A model generated the notes under the pieces. That model searched no databases, was not told where the DNA came from, and saw nothing but the letters and a program-made list of their open reading frames with translations. Source: Planctomycetaceae bacterium (GTDB lineage: Bacteria > Planctomycetota > Phycisphaerae > SM23-33). Taken from it: 48,862 nucleotides of DNA. The stretch is taken from the NCBI GenBank assembly GCA_039680605.1, contig JBDKTA010000017.1, positions 1-48,862 of the forward strand, given 5' to 3'. Below, piece after piece: positions 34,209 to 42,272 of this stretch (positions within the stretch are counted from its first letter, which is position 1; each line of letters opens with the position of its first letter). The position numbers and the translations under genes were made by a program.

Positions 34209-35315
34209 CTATCTTTCCATGTTCTCCGCGGTGCCAATGTTCTTGAAGATCGCCAGGCCGTCCTTGCCGGGGCAGACGATGTCCAGGCGGCCGTCGCCGT
34301 CGATGTCCACCACCTGGAAGCTGATCCCGCAGCCCTTGGCGTGGGGGATCGGGCCAAAGTCGATCGGCAGCTTGCTGAAGCCCTCGCCGGTCCACTTGAA
34401 ATAGTACAAGCCGTACGGATCGTATTCGCCCGGGTCGTGACCGCAGTGGGCGCGGTAGCGCTTGCCGGTGACCAGCTCGGGCTGGCCGTCGCCGTCGATG
34501 TCGCCCCACCACAGGTCGTGGTACTCGCTGTTGAACGGGTCGATGGGGTGCTTGATCCACGTGCGATTGCCCGCCTTGTCGCGCTTCTGCTCCCACCAGT
34601 CCAGCCCGTATGCGTGCGATTGGCCGACGATCAGATCGTTGACGCCGTCGCCGTTGACGTCGGTGACGATGATCGGGATCGACGCCGAGCCCAGGTCGAA
34701 CTCCTCGTGGAAGATCCATTTGCCGCCGATGCGGTCCTGCGGGGCCTCGAGCCAACCCTTGGCCAGAATGATGTCGCCGCGCCCGTCGCCGTTGATGTCG
34801 CCAAAGCCCAACCCGTGCCCGCTGGGCTTGTCGTAGATCTCGACTTCCTTGAACTGCCCCGTGCCCTTGCCAGCCGCGTCCGTGATGAGCTTGTAGAACT
34901 TCTGGCTGTGGCAGGGCGTGTTGGGGACGATCTCGAGCACGCCGTCGCCGTCGATGTCCCAGGCGCGGGTCGTCTCGACGTTGCCGCAGTTGCCGATGAT
35001 ATGCTCAGCCCAGGGCTTGGTCGGGTCGCCCTTGGGGTTCTCGCGCCAACGGATGTTGCCGCCCCACCACCCGCCGGTGACGAAATCGAGGTACCCGTCG
35101 CCGTTGATGTCCATGGGGATGGTCGAGAAATCGTCGAAGTACTCGCCCTCGGCCTTAACCGGGCCGATGATGTTCTTCTTCGAAAAGTTTGGGCCCTCGT
35201 ACCAGTACGCCCCGCAGACGATGTCGAGCACGCCGTCGTTGTTGACATCAAAGACGCCGCACGATTCGTACCGCTCGTCCGAAATCCATATCTTCTGAAA
35301 TCGCAGTGGAGGCAT
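34209..35315 (-). CDS. FG-GAP/VCBS repeat protein without signal peptide
   Basis: A 368-residue beta-propeller-like protein with seven calcium-loop motifs of the type D-x-(D/N)-x-D-G spaced 40-60 residues apart (DVNNDGVLD, DINGDGYLD, DIDGDGVLE, DINGDGRGD, DVNGDGVND, DIDGDGQPE, DIDGDGRLD). These repeats occur in integrin-like and secreted lyase proteins. Start ATG 35315 is chosen for AAAGGAAG 5 bases upstream; five codons further up is another ATG. No signal peptide or lipobox is visible, which is unusual for a calcium-loop propeller. Ligand and role unknown. Confidence 0.85.
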   Translation of the reverse strand: MPPLRFQKIWISDERYESCGVFDVNNDGVLDIVCGAYWYEGPNFSKKNIIGPVKAEGEYFDDFSTIPMDINGDGYLDFVTGGWWGGNIRWRENPKGDPTKPWAEHIIGNCGNVETTRAWDIDGDGVLEIVPNTPCHSQKFYKLITDAAGKGTGQFKEVEIYDKPSGHGLGFGDINGDGRGDIILAKGWLEAPQDRIGGKWIFHEEFDLGSASIPIIVTDVNGDGVNDLIVGQSHAYGLDWWEQKRDKAGNRTWIKHPIDPFNSEYHDLWWGDIDGDGQPELVTGKRYRAHCGHDPGEYDPYGLYYFKWTGEGFSKLPIDFGPIPHAKGCGISFQVVDIDGDGRLDIVCPGKDGLAIFKNIGTAENMER

Positions 35316-35345
35316 TGATCTTCCTTTCAAGGAGACTTACCGGAG

Positions 35346-35444
35346 AAGATTGGAACACGGGAATAATGGAATATTGGGAAGCGGCCCGAAGCCTCGCTCC
35401 ATCCTTCCATCCTTCCATTCTTCCATCATTCCATTCTTCCGTTG
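35346..35444. repeat. Family-F inverted repeat (GGAATAATGGAAT / TTCCATTCTTCC type)
   Basis: A left arm of GGAAC/GGAATA units (35350-35380) faces a right arm made of TTCCATC/TTCCATT units (35397-35440). It fills the 129-base gap and abuts the stop codon of the oxidoreductase gene (35445). A second copy is nested in the family-A element at 42079-42250. Confidence 0.75.
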
Positions 35445-36512
35445 TTATTGTCCGAAGCGCAGCTTGATGTACTGCCGCGCCATCTTGAGGTCTTCGACGG
35501 CCTCGGCGGCGGCGCAGGGCGGCGTCATTTTGCCCTGGATGACGTCGACGAAGTTGATGGCCTGCTGGCGCATGGCATGGACCCAGGGCATCGTGGGGAA
35601 GCTGCGCACGGGCGTCGAGTCGCCCGGGTCGGCGTAGACTTCCACTGTGCCGGCGCGCGTGTGGGCCAGCGGGGCCGGCAGGCGGATCATGACGTAGCCC
35701 TTCTCGAAGGCCACCAGCGCCGACTCCTCCCATTCGATCGTCGTGCGGTAGGGCGTCATTTCGATCGTGCCCGCGACGCCCGAGGCGCTCTCGACCGCCA
35801 GCAGCACGCCGCTCTTTTCGGCGTAGGTGACGTTATAGCTTTCGCCCAGCAGGTGCCGCATCAGGTTCACCTGGTGGATGTAGTAGTTCACGAACGAGAC
35901 ATACGCCTGGCTGGTGGGCTTGTCCATGCCCGGCAGGGACGCCTCCCAGCCGCCTTCGACCTCGCGCTTGAGTTCCGGCGCCGCGTCGCCGGCGTTGAGT
36001 ACGCCGATGGCGCCGTTGGCAACCCAATCGCCCGCCGGCATGAGGATGCGGACGTACCTCAGCGCGCCCATCTTGCCCGAGGCCTTCCAGTCCTTGATGA
36101 CGCTCATGGCGTGCATCACGGCCGGGTCTGACCGCTTGTGATAGCCGACCATGTGCGTGCAGCCAGCCCTTTGGGCAGCGGCGGCGAGATTCTCAGCCGC
36201 CCCCACCGTGACGGCCAGCGGCTTTTCCGTGAAGACGAACTTGGCGCCGCTGTAGAGTTCGGGCATGAGGACGGCGTGGCGGTCGAAGGGCTGGCTGGCG
36301 ACGATGCCGTCGAGCTTCTCTGCCGCGAACATGGCCTTGTGGTCTTCGTAGACCTTGGGGATCCCGTAGCGCGCCGCGACGAGCTTGCCGGTTTCTTTGC
36401 GGACCTCGGCCAGGGCGACGACTTCGCAGTTGTCCAGCGTGACGTAATTCTGCAGATGGGCTTTCTGACCCATGAACCCGACGCCGACGAATCCGATCCT
36501 GACCTTGGCCAT
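35445..36512 (-). CDS. Gfo/Idh/MocA family oxidoreductase
   Basis: A 355-residue NAD(P)-dependent sugar or cyclitol dehydrogenase-type enzyme. N-terminal Rossmann domain with GFVGVGFMG (about 7-15) and the family EKP motif (FTEKPLAV, about 94-101). The C-terminal alpha/beta domain has the lysine/His-containing segments MVGYHKRSDP and NYYIHQVNLMRHLLGE, where the catalytic His normally lies. No signal peptide, so cytoplasmic. AAAGGA lies 6 bases upstream of the ATG. It stands alone on its strand, and the substrate cannot be given. Such genes are numerous in Planctomycetota. Confidence 0.9.
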   Translation of the reverse strand: MAKVRIGFVGVGFMGQKAHLQNYVTLDNCEVVALAEVRKETGKLVAARYGIPKVYEDHKAMFAAEKLDGIVASQPFDRHAVLMPELYSGAKFVFTEKPLAVTVGAAENLAAAAQRAGCTHMVGYHKRSDPAVMHAMSVIKDWKASGKMGALRYVRILMPAGDWVANGAIGVLNAGDAAPELKREVEGGWEASLPGMDKPTSQAYVSFVNYYIHQVNLMRHLLGESYNVTYAEKSGVLLAVESASGVAGTIEMTPYRTTIEWEESALVAFEKGYVMIRLPAPLAHTRAGTVEVYADPGDSTPVRSFPTMPWVHAMRQQAINFVDVIQGKMTPPCAAAEAVEDLKMARQYIKLRFGQ

Positions 36513-36647
36513 GGTGCTTTCCTTTTGTTAATGCCGCCGGAGATGCGCCGGCGGAATGGCCGATGATTCTATCACTGCCAGTGTCCGGTGCCAGATCAAT
36601 TTCCCACAAAAGACCAAGATTCAACAGGGTTGGAGGACGGGTTTTGG

Positions 36648-36741
36648 AATTGCGGATTTCGGATTTCGGATTGCGGATTATTCCGCGGTTCGAGCATGGT
36701 CTTGACGGTAATCCGCAATCCGAAATCAACAATCCGCAATT
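36648..36741. repeat. Family-D inverted repeat (GCGGATTTCGGATT type)
   Basis: Left arm 36648-36682 consists of direct GCGGATT/TCGGATT units, right arm 36709-36741 of AATCCG units; they pair imperfectly around a loop. It lies in the divergent gap 36513-36768 and ends 15 bases before the -10 box of the MoaD-like gene. Confidence 0.8.
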
Positions 36742-36752
36742 GCGCGCCCATC

Positions 36753-36761
36753 TGTTACAAT
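36753..36761 (+). promoter_or_regulatory. Extended -10 promoter predicting a leaderless MoaD-like mRNA
   Basis: TGT followed by TACAAT (36756-36761) is an extended -10 element. Seven bases later comes ATG 36769, with no room for a ribosome-binding site. No -35 box is obvious; the upstream sequence is the family-D repeat. Confidence 0.45.
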
Positions 36762-36768
36762 CGCCTGG

Positions 36769-37041
36769 ATGAAGATCGACGTCAGCTATGTCGCGCAGGT
36801 GCGCTCCGCCGCCGGAGTCGGGGTCGAGTCTGTCGAGATGCCCGCCGGCGCCACGGCGGCGGATCTGGCCTCGCAGGTCGCCGGCGCCCATGGCCAAACC
36901 CTTGAGCATCTGTTGTTGGACGAGGCGGGACTGCCGCGAAAGACCATCCTGATCTTCATCAACAACAAGCAGTCCGACAGCGCCACGCTGTTGAAAGAGA
37001 ATGACCGGGTCACGTTCCTTTCGCCTCTTTCGGGCGGATAG
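36769..37041 (+). CDS. MoaD/ThiS-family ubiquitin-like sulfur carrier protein
   Basis: A 90-residue beta-grasp protein ending in Ser-Gly-Gly, the C-terminus that is adenylated and thiocarboxylated in sulfur carriers. Typical segments are MKIDVSYVAQVRSAAGV, ATAADLASQVA and NDRVTFLSPLSGG. MoaD feeds molybdopterin synthesis, ThiS thiamine, and others feed tungsten cofactors or amino-acid synthesis. No moaE, thiG or moeB is nearby, so its pathway is open. It is flanked by repeats on both sides and stands alone. Confidence 0.88.
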   Translation: MKIDVSYVAQVRSAAGVGVESVEMPAGATAADLASQVAGAHGQTLEHLLLDEAGLPRKTILIFINNKQSDSATLLKENDRVTFLSPLSGG

Positions 37042-37045
37042 CCCT

Positions 37046-37319
37046 AAAACTGCATGAACCGCAGAGACCGCAAAGTACGCAGAGAAGAAGATTGGCTCAA
37101 AACAAGACCATTTAACGTCGCGAGCGGCGATAATCTGAAAACAGACTGTCCATGAGGCCCACTCCGTAAAGTTTCTGTAAGCCTTTTGATTCAAGACACC
37201 TCTGCGGTCTCTGCGATCTCCGCGGTGAAATATCCGGGCTAGCAGCACGGGCGTCCCGCCCGTGCAGGAAAGCGGCAACGGCCAAGATGGCCGTTGGACT
37301 CACGGGCGAGACGCCCGTG
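37046..37319. repeat. Family-A element (197 bp) followed by three hairpins
   Basis: 37046-37242 is a close relative of 28033-28230 (same ends, same interior blocks such as CAGACTGTCCATG and TTTCTGTAAG). Three hairpins follow: GCACGGGCG/CGCCCGTGC (37245-37253 with 37257-37265), ACGGCC/GGCCGT (37278-37283 with 37289-37294) and CACGGGCG/CGCCCGTG (37301-37308 with 37312-37319). The 297-base gap 37042-37338 holds no gene. Confidence 0.85.
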
Positions 37320-37338
37320 CTACGAATCCGCAATCGCT

Positions 37339-38205
37339 CTAGTTTCCGGCTTTGAGGTCGCCGTAGGGATATTCCGGCAGGGGGCGGAATTCGGCCCGGA
37401 CAGCCGGGCGCGTGACGCGGTAGCCTTTGGTCGGCAGTGACGCCACGGTTGTCTTCTTGTGCGAGAGGAAGAATCTCATAGCCACTTCCGGGTGCCGCTC
37501 GTGACCGACGCCCTCGAGGACTCTCGAGGCCACCTGGAAACCCGACTCGCGCAGGTACCGCACGGCGTTTTCCGACTGGCCGATGATGGGGCCCGGGTCG
37601 GCGCTGCCCCAGTACACCAGCACCGGGTTGTTGCGGGCTTGAATGGGGAAGCGGCCGCTGATGTTGTGTTCGCTGAAGTTGCAGTTGCGCGCGGCGATGA
37701 TGGTAAAGACGTCGGGATGCCGCAGCCCCACGAAGTACATCGGGAACCCGCCGCCGGAAAATCCGGTGATCATCACGTTGGCGCGGTCGATGTTGTACTG
37801 GTACGCCACCTCCGAGACGATGGCCAAAATGCGTCTTTCGCTCTCGATCATGGCATAAATGGGCCCGTCGCCCAGGATGCCGTCGGTGCCGGTCAAGTCC
37901 GGGGCGATCACGATGCAGTTGTTCTCGTCGGCCAGGGCCTTCCACTCCCGGATGTGCATGTTGGAGGTGTCGAAGGGGATCGTCCCGTGGCAGGTGACGA
38001 TCAGCGGCGAGGGTTTCCAGTCGCGATAGCCCTGGGGCACGTAGATCCAGTAGCCCGCCCCGGTGTTGGGCTCGGTCTCGAACACGTGCGGAAAGTCGAC
38101 ATCCGGCTGGGGGACGGCGCAGCCGCCCAGCAGGCACAACAGGCCCGCCAGGACCACCGCCGTCAGTACGGCCATGCGCGTATCCATATTCGTGGGGCGT
38201 TTCAT
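37339..38205 (-). CDS. Lipoprotein alpha/beta hydrolase (PHB-depolymerase/feruloyl-esterase-like)
   Basis: A 288-residue hydrolase anchored to a membrane by lipid: a signal with lipobox LLGGC, Cys29. The fold is alpha/beta hydrolase: LIVTCHGT near the oxyanion turn, the nucleophile elbow GFSGGGFPMYF (Ser in the middle), VYWGSADPGP near the acid residue, and GVGHERHPE with the catalytic His. Secreted esterases of this group act on polymers. Start ATG 38205 is chosen because a -10 box sits 7 bases before it; ATG 38187 is an alternative that would shorten the signal. It follows the ABC permease by 100 bases on the same strand. Confidence 0.85.
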   Translation of the reverse strand: MKRPTNMDTRMAVLTAVVLAGLLCLLGGCAVPQPDVDFPHVFETEPNTGAGYWIYVPQGYRDWKPSPLIVTCHGTIPFDTSNMHIREWKALADENNCIVIAPDLTGTDGILGDGPIYAMIESERRILAIVSEVAYQYNIDRANVMITGFSGGGFPMYFVGLRHPDVFTIIAARNCNFSEHNISGRFPIQARNNPVLVYWGSADPGPIIGQSENAVRYLRESGFQVASRVLEGVGHERHPEVAMRFFLSHKKTTVASLPTKGYRVTRPAVRAEFRPLPEYPYGDLKAGN

Positions 38206-38212
38206 AGTCGTA

Positions 38213-38218
38213 AGTATA
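38213..38218 (-). promoter_or_regulatory. -10 box seven bases before the lipoprotein hydrolase start
   Basis: TATACT on the minus strand, then 7 bases to ATG 38205, again predicting a leaderless message. No convincing -35 box or ribosome-binding site is seen in the 100-base gap. Confidence 0.4.
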
Positions 38219-38305
38219 TCGGTCATAAGCATGCCAAAACCGCAGAGGTTTGCGCAGGCATCCATGCGGCGTGAAAATTCCATCCCCCGTCTCGTCAGAC
38301 CCGCC

Positions 38306-39304
38306 TCAGCCCGCGGTGCGGCGGTGGCGCAGGCGGTCCAACGCGACTGCGACGACAATGATACCACCGGTAATGATTTCCTGCACCCAATTATCCCATC
38401 CGATATGGGAGCAGCCCGACGAGATGACGCCCATGATCAACGCCCCCACCAGGGTCCCCAGCACCGACCCCTCGCCGCCGGAGAGGCTGCCCCCACCGAT
38501 GACGACGGCCGCGATCACGTCCAATTCCAGCCCGATAGCCACTCGCGGGTCGCCGGCGCTGATGCGGGAAAACTGCATCAGCCCCGCCAGACCGGCAAAG
38601 GCCCCGCCCAGGGCGAACACCAGCACCTTGATCCGCCCCACGGCCAGGCCGCACAGGCGGGCGGTGGCCTCGTTGGAGCCCACGGCGAAGACGTGCCGCC
38701 CGAACCGCGTGTACCGCAGCAGCACGCCCACCAGCACCGCCAACACCGCCAGCACCCACACCCCGGGAGCCACCAGCAGCCATTTCATGCCCGCCGGCAG
38801 CGTCACCAGCAGATGCTGCAGCCAGGTCTCGGGGGCATAGACCTTGGTCTTGTCCGCCAGTCCCGTCGCCACGCCTCGCAACGCCATCATCATTCCCAGC
38901 GTGACGATGAACGGCACGACGCGGAAGGTCGTGACGATCATTCCCGTAATGAAGCCCGCCGCCGCCCCGGCCGCCACGCCGCACAAGGCAGCCACCAGCG
39001 GCGAGGCCTCCGCGTCGCGCAACAACATGGCGATAACTACCGAGCTGATCGCCACGATCGAGCCCACCGACAGGTCGATCGCCCCGGCGATCATCACCAC
39101 CGTCATGCCCAGCGCCGCGATGCCCACCACCGTCGTCTGGCGGGCGATGGTCTCCAGCGTGCGCGCCTCGCGGAAGCTCTCCGGACCGATCAGCACAAAC
39201 AGACCATACACCACCGCCAGCGCCAGCAGCGGACCAACGCGGTTCAGCACTGCCTTGGCGCCCCAGTCGCCCGAGGGCGCCTCGATAGTCGTTGCACCGT
39301 TCAT
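38306..39304 (-). CDS. Ribose-type ABC transporter permease
   Basis: Inner-membrane permease of the RbsC/XylH/MglC group, 332 residues, with eight to ten hydrophobic spans. GAIDLSVGSIVAISSV is the family signature near the third span, and GGGSLSGGEGSVLGTLVGALIMG near the end is also diagnostic. The last gene of a three-gene sugar importer (binding protein, ATPase, permease), its ATG overlapping the ATPase stop by 4 bases. Probably one gene product forms a homodimer. The sugar is not predictable from this sequence. Confidence 0.95.
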   Translation of the reverse strand: MNGATTIEAPSGDWGAKAVLNRVGPLLALAVVYGLFVLIGPESFREARTLETIARQTTVVGIAALGMTVVMIAGAIDLSVGSIVAISSVVIAMLLRDAEASPLVAALCGVAAGAAAGFITGMIVTTFRVVPFIVTLGMMMALRGVATGLADKTKVYAPETWLQHLLVTLPAGMKWLLVAPGVWVLAVLAVLVGVLLRYTRFGRHVFAVGSNEATARLCGLAVGRIKVLVFALGGAFAGLAGLMQFSRISAGDPRVAIGLELDVIAAVVIGGGSLSGGEGSVLGTLVGALIMGVISSGCSHIGWDNWVQEIITGGIIVVAVALDRLRHRRTAG

Positions 39305-40884
39305 GCCACGTCTTCCTCAACGGGCGATTCGTCGCCCTGGCCGATGGCTTCCATCATAACCGAGTGTTCATCGAGTTGCTCGACCGGCCGAGCCGGCCCC
39401 AACCGCCCGCGGCACATCACCGCCACGCGGTCGCACACGCCCATGAGCTCGGGCAGGTAGCTGCTGACGATGAGAATCGCCTTGGGCTTGGCGGTATTCC
39501 CAGTGCCCTGGGCCGTCCCGCAGGCCAACCGATCGATGAGTTCGTAGATGGCGGCCTTGCTGCCCACGTCGATGCCTCGCGTGGGTTCGTCCAGCAGCAG
39601 GACGTCGACATCGTGCTGGAGCAGCCGCGCCAGGGCAACCTTCTGCTGGTTTCCGCCCGAAAGGTCGCCCACGGGCTGCCCGCCCTGGCGGCAGCGGATG
39701 CCCAGCGAGTCGATCCACGCCCCCGCCGCCAGCGCCTGGCGAGAGGGCAGCACCAGCCCCAGCGGCCCCAGGCCTTTAAGGCGCGAGAGGGTTATGTTGT
39801 CCGCCACGCTCAGGGTCAGGGCCAGGCCTTCGCCTTTGCGGTCTTCGCTGACAAGCCCGACGCCCTGGGCCCAGCGTCGCGGCGGGGCGGCCGGGCCCCA
39901 ATACGCTCCCACGCGAATGGCGCCGGAGGTAACGGCATCGAGACCGAAGATCGCCCGCAGCAGTTCCGTCCGCCCCGCGCCGATCAAGCCGGCGATACCC
40001 ACCACTTCGCCGCGGCGCAGTTGCAGGCTGGCCGAGAGAGGCTTGACCGCCCCCGCCAGGTCGCGGACCTCCAGAACCGCCTCGCCGGGCGCTCGCCGGC
40101 TGCGCGGGTAGAGCCTCTCGACGTCGCGCCCGACCATCATCGAGACGATCTGGCGGGGCGTGAGGTCCGACCCCGGGCCGCTGCCGACCGCCCTGCCGTC
40201 GCGCAGCACGGTGACGCAATCGGCGATCTGCTTGACCTCTTCGATGAAGTGCGAGATATAGATGATGGACACGCCCTGGGCTCGCAGGCGGGCGATGAGC
40301 TCGAAGAGGCGCTGCGCATCGCGGGCGGCCAGGCTGCTGGTGGGCTCGTCCAGCACGAGCACGCGGCAGCCCACGGCCATCGCCCGGGCGATCTCCACAA
40401 GCTGCTGCGCCGCCGGCGAGAGGCGCCCGACCGTAGCCTGCGGCCGCAGTTCAGGATGTTCGAAGAAAGCCAGGGCTTCTGCGGACCGGCGGCGCACTGC
40501 TCGGCGGCGCACGAAGCCCAGGAGCGTGGGCTCCATGCCCAGCATGATGTTCTCTTCGACGCTCAGGTGCGGCGCCAGGGAAAGCTCCTGGTAGACCATG
40601 CTGACGCCCGCGCGGCGGGCATCGAGCGGGTTTCGCGGGCGGTAAGGCCGCCCCTGAAGTTCCATCGACCCCACGTCGGGCACGTAGGCGCCCGAGAGGA
40701 TCTTCATCAACGTGCTCTTGCCAGCCCCGTTCTCCCCTACCAGGGCATGCACCTGGCCTGGCAGGACCGTCAGACCAACCCCCGCCAGGGCGACCGTGGC
40801 GCCGAAGCGTTTGCTGACGCCGCGCATGACCAGGCGCGGCGACGCGGCGGCGGCAGAGGATTCGCATGCTTCTGGCAATTGCAT
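39301..40884 (-). CDS. Ribose-type ABC transporter ATPase (two nucleotide-binding domains)
   Basis: A 527-residue double ATPase of the RbsA/MglA/XylG kind. The first domain has Walker A GENGAGKST (about 51-59), a variant signature LSPAAQQ and Walker B LVLDEPTSSL. The second has a degenerate Walker A (GLIGAGRTE), a normal LSGGNQQK signature and LLLDEPTRGID, which is typical of this group. Start ATG 40884 is preferred; the frame runs 15 codons further up into a hairpin repeat (40903-40925), which is not likely coding. It lies between the binding-protein and permease genes. Confidence 0.95.
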   Translation of the reverse strand: MQLPEACESSAAAASPRLVMRGVSKRFGATVALAGVGLTVLPGQVHALVGENGAGKSTLMKILSGAYVPDVGSMELQGRPYRPRNPLDARRAGVSMVYQELSLAPHLSVEENIMLGMEPTLLGFVRRRAVRRRSAEALAFFEHPELRPQATVGRLSPAAQQLVEIARAMAVGCRVLVLDEPTSSLAARDAQRLFELIARLRAQGVSIIYISHFIEEVKQIADCVTVLRDGRAVGSGPGSDLTPRQIVSMMVGRDVERLYPRSRRAPGEAVLEVRDLAGAVKPLSASLQLRRGEVVGIAGLIGAGRTELLRAIFGLDAVTSGAIRVGAYWGPAAPPRRWAQGVGLVSEDRKGEGLALTLSVADNITLSRLKGLGPLGLVLPSRQALAAGAWIDSLGIRCRQGGQPVGDLSGGNQQKVALARLLQHDVDVLLLDEPTRGIDVGSKAAIYELIDRLACGTAQGTGNTAKPKAILIVSSYLPELMGVCDRVAVMCRGRLGPARPVEQLDEHSVMMEAIGQGDESPVEEDVA

Positions 40885-40902
40885 CGCAGGCGCTTTCGGG
40901 GC

Positions 40903-40925
40903 CACGCACAACGGAGTTGTGCGTG
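40903..40925. repeat. Perfect hairpin repeat, copy 2
   Basis: Identical to 7406-7428: CACGCACAAC, GGA, GTTGTGCGTG, plus GGCACC. It lies between the binding-protein gene and the ATPase gene, where it could lower downstream expression by partial termination or RNA processing, as is common after binding-protein genes. Confidence 0.8.
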
Positions 40926-40969
40926 GCACCCTCTTCCGGTTACGTATTCCTTATGCCCTATGCCCTGTT

Positions 40970-42043
40970 CTATTTCAGTTCCGGCGTCAGGAGGTTCTTG
41001 ATCTCGGGCTTGTCCATGTTTTCCTTGGTCGCCAGAGCACAACCGGTGTCTTCGAACTCCTTGACCTTCTCGCCGCGGAGGTGCTTGACCATGTTGATCA
41101 CGGCCAGTTTGCCCATGTTGATGGGATCCTGGAGCACCAGCGCGTCGACTTGTCCGGCGGCCAGGCCTGCGGCCAGCTTGGGACTGCCGTCGAAACCGAC
41201 AAACTTGATCTTGCCTGCCAAGGCGTTCTGCTGAAGCACCAGCAGCATGCCATAGGACGTGGGCTCGTTGGGCGTGTAGACGCCGTCGGCCTGGCGAAGC
41301 TTGGGCAGGAGGTTTTCAGCCGTCTTGACGGCCGTGTCGACATCCGGTCCGCCGTAGAGATTCTCGCTGAGGATCTCGATGTTCTTGCCCTTCTTGACGG
41401 TGTCCAGGAAGCCCTGCTCGCGTTTGCCGGTGCTGGCGTGTCCGGCGACATATCGCACCATGACGATCTTTCCGCCCTTGTCGCCGAGCAGCTGGAGCAT
41501 CTTTTCTCCGGCCTTGACGCCGCCGGCGTAGTTATCGGTGGCTACGAAGCTGACCTGATCTTTGCTGTCGAGGTCCGAGTCGAAAATGACCACGGGGATG
41601 CCGGCAGCCTTGGCGTCGGCGACCTGGCGCTTGAGGGCCTTGTCGTGCAGCGGGGCCAGCACGATCCCGTCAACCTTCCGGGCGATAAAGTCTTCGATGA
41701 CTTTGACCTGGGCCTCCAGGTCGTCTTCCTTGATGCCGCCCTTCCAGATGATCTCGACGCCGCCCTCGCTGGCCGCCCCCTGCTGGGCGCCGAAATGCAC
41801 CGACTTCCAGAACAGATGGCTGGTTCCCTTGGGAATAACGGCGATGGTGAGCTTGCCCGATATCTTCAGGAGGCCGCGAGTATCGTCGCTGCTGTCGGGG
41901 CTGGTGGCGGGCTTGGTCGCCGGCTGCGTGGTGGCCGTTTTACCCGCTTTGGGCGTCGGCTCAGCGGGGCGCTCTTTCTTGCCGCAACCCATCGAGACCA
42001 TCGCCATCGCCAAACACAGTGTGACATAGATCGACTTGCCCAT
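40970..42043 (-). CDS. Sugar-binding lipoprotein of the ribose-type ABC transporter
   Basis: Captures a sugar outside the inner membrane and delivers it to the permease. The 357-residue protein has a lipoprotein signal (Cys20 in VSMGC), a Pro/Thr/Lys-rich linker (about 25-55), then a periplasmic-binding-protein type 1 fold: LTIAVIPKGTSHLFWKSV, VDGIVLAPLHDKAL, GIPVVIFDSDLD, FVATDNYAGG and VKFVGFDGSP-like KFVGFDGSP. AAAGGGAAAGG lies 5 bases before the ATG. First gene of the operon; the gap to the ATPase contains a hairpin repeat. Resemblance to RbsB suggests pentose or a related ligand, but this is not certain. Confidence 0.93.
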   Translation of the reverse strand: MGKSIYVTLCLAMAMVSMGCGKKERPAEPTPKAGKTATTQPATKPATSPDSSDDTRGLLKISGKLTIAVIPKGTSHLFWKSVHFGAQQGAASEGGVEIIWKGGIKEDDLEAQVKVIEDFIARKVDGIVLAPLHDKALKRQVADAKAAGIPVVIFDSDLDSKDQVSFVATDNYAGGVKAGEKMLQLLGDKGGKIVMVRYVAGHASTGKREQGFLDTVKKGKNIEILSENLYGGPDVDTAVKTAENLLPKLRQADGVYTPNEPTSYGMLLVLQQNALAGKIKFVGFDGSPKLAAGLAAGQVDALVLQDPINMGKLAVINMVKHLRGEKVKEFEDTGCALATKENMDKPEIKNLLTPELK

Positions 42044-42078
42044 GAGCCTTTCCCTTTCACAAGAGTCTTAAGAAATCA

Positions 42079-42250
42079 TTCACCGCGGAGGTCGCAGAGA
42101 TCGCGGAGGGGAGAGGGAAGACTGGAACAACGGAAGAATGGAATGACGGTGCCAAGTGCGGGCTGCATTCCATTATTCCATTATTCCACTATTCCATCGT
42201 CCCATCGTCGCTTCTTCCTCTGCGTCCTCTGCGTTCTCTGCGGTGAAATA
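42079..42250. repeat. Family-A ends enclosing a family-F repeat (nested element)
   Basis: Outer arms TTCACCGCGGAGGTCGCAGA (from 42079) and CTCTGCGTTCTCTGCGGTGA (to about 42246) are family-A ends. The inside (about 42115-42211) is a family-F repeat with GGAACAACGGAAGAATGGAA facing ATTCCATTATTCC units. It fills the 229-base gap between the regulator and binding-protein genes. No gene is supported there. Confidence 0.8.
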
Positions 42251-42272
42251 TAACAGGCAGAGGTGAGCACGT

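Noticed and set aside
38250-39460. Plus-strand open frames over the ABC permease
   Set aside because: His/Gln/Arg-rich shadow frames opposite a clear permease with the family signature.
40885-40929. N-terminal extension of the ABC ATPase from 40929
   Set aside because: The extra 15 codons are encoded by the hairpin repeat also present, non-coding, at 7406-7428.
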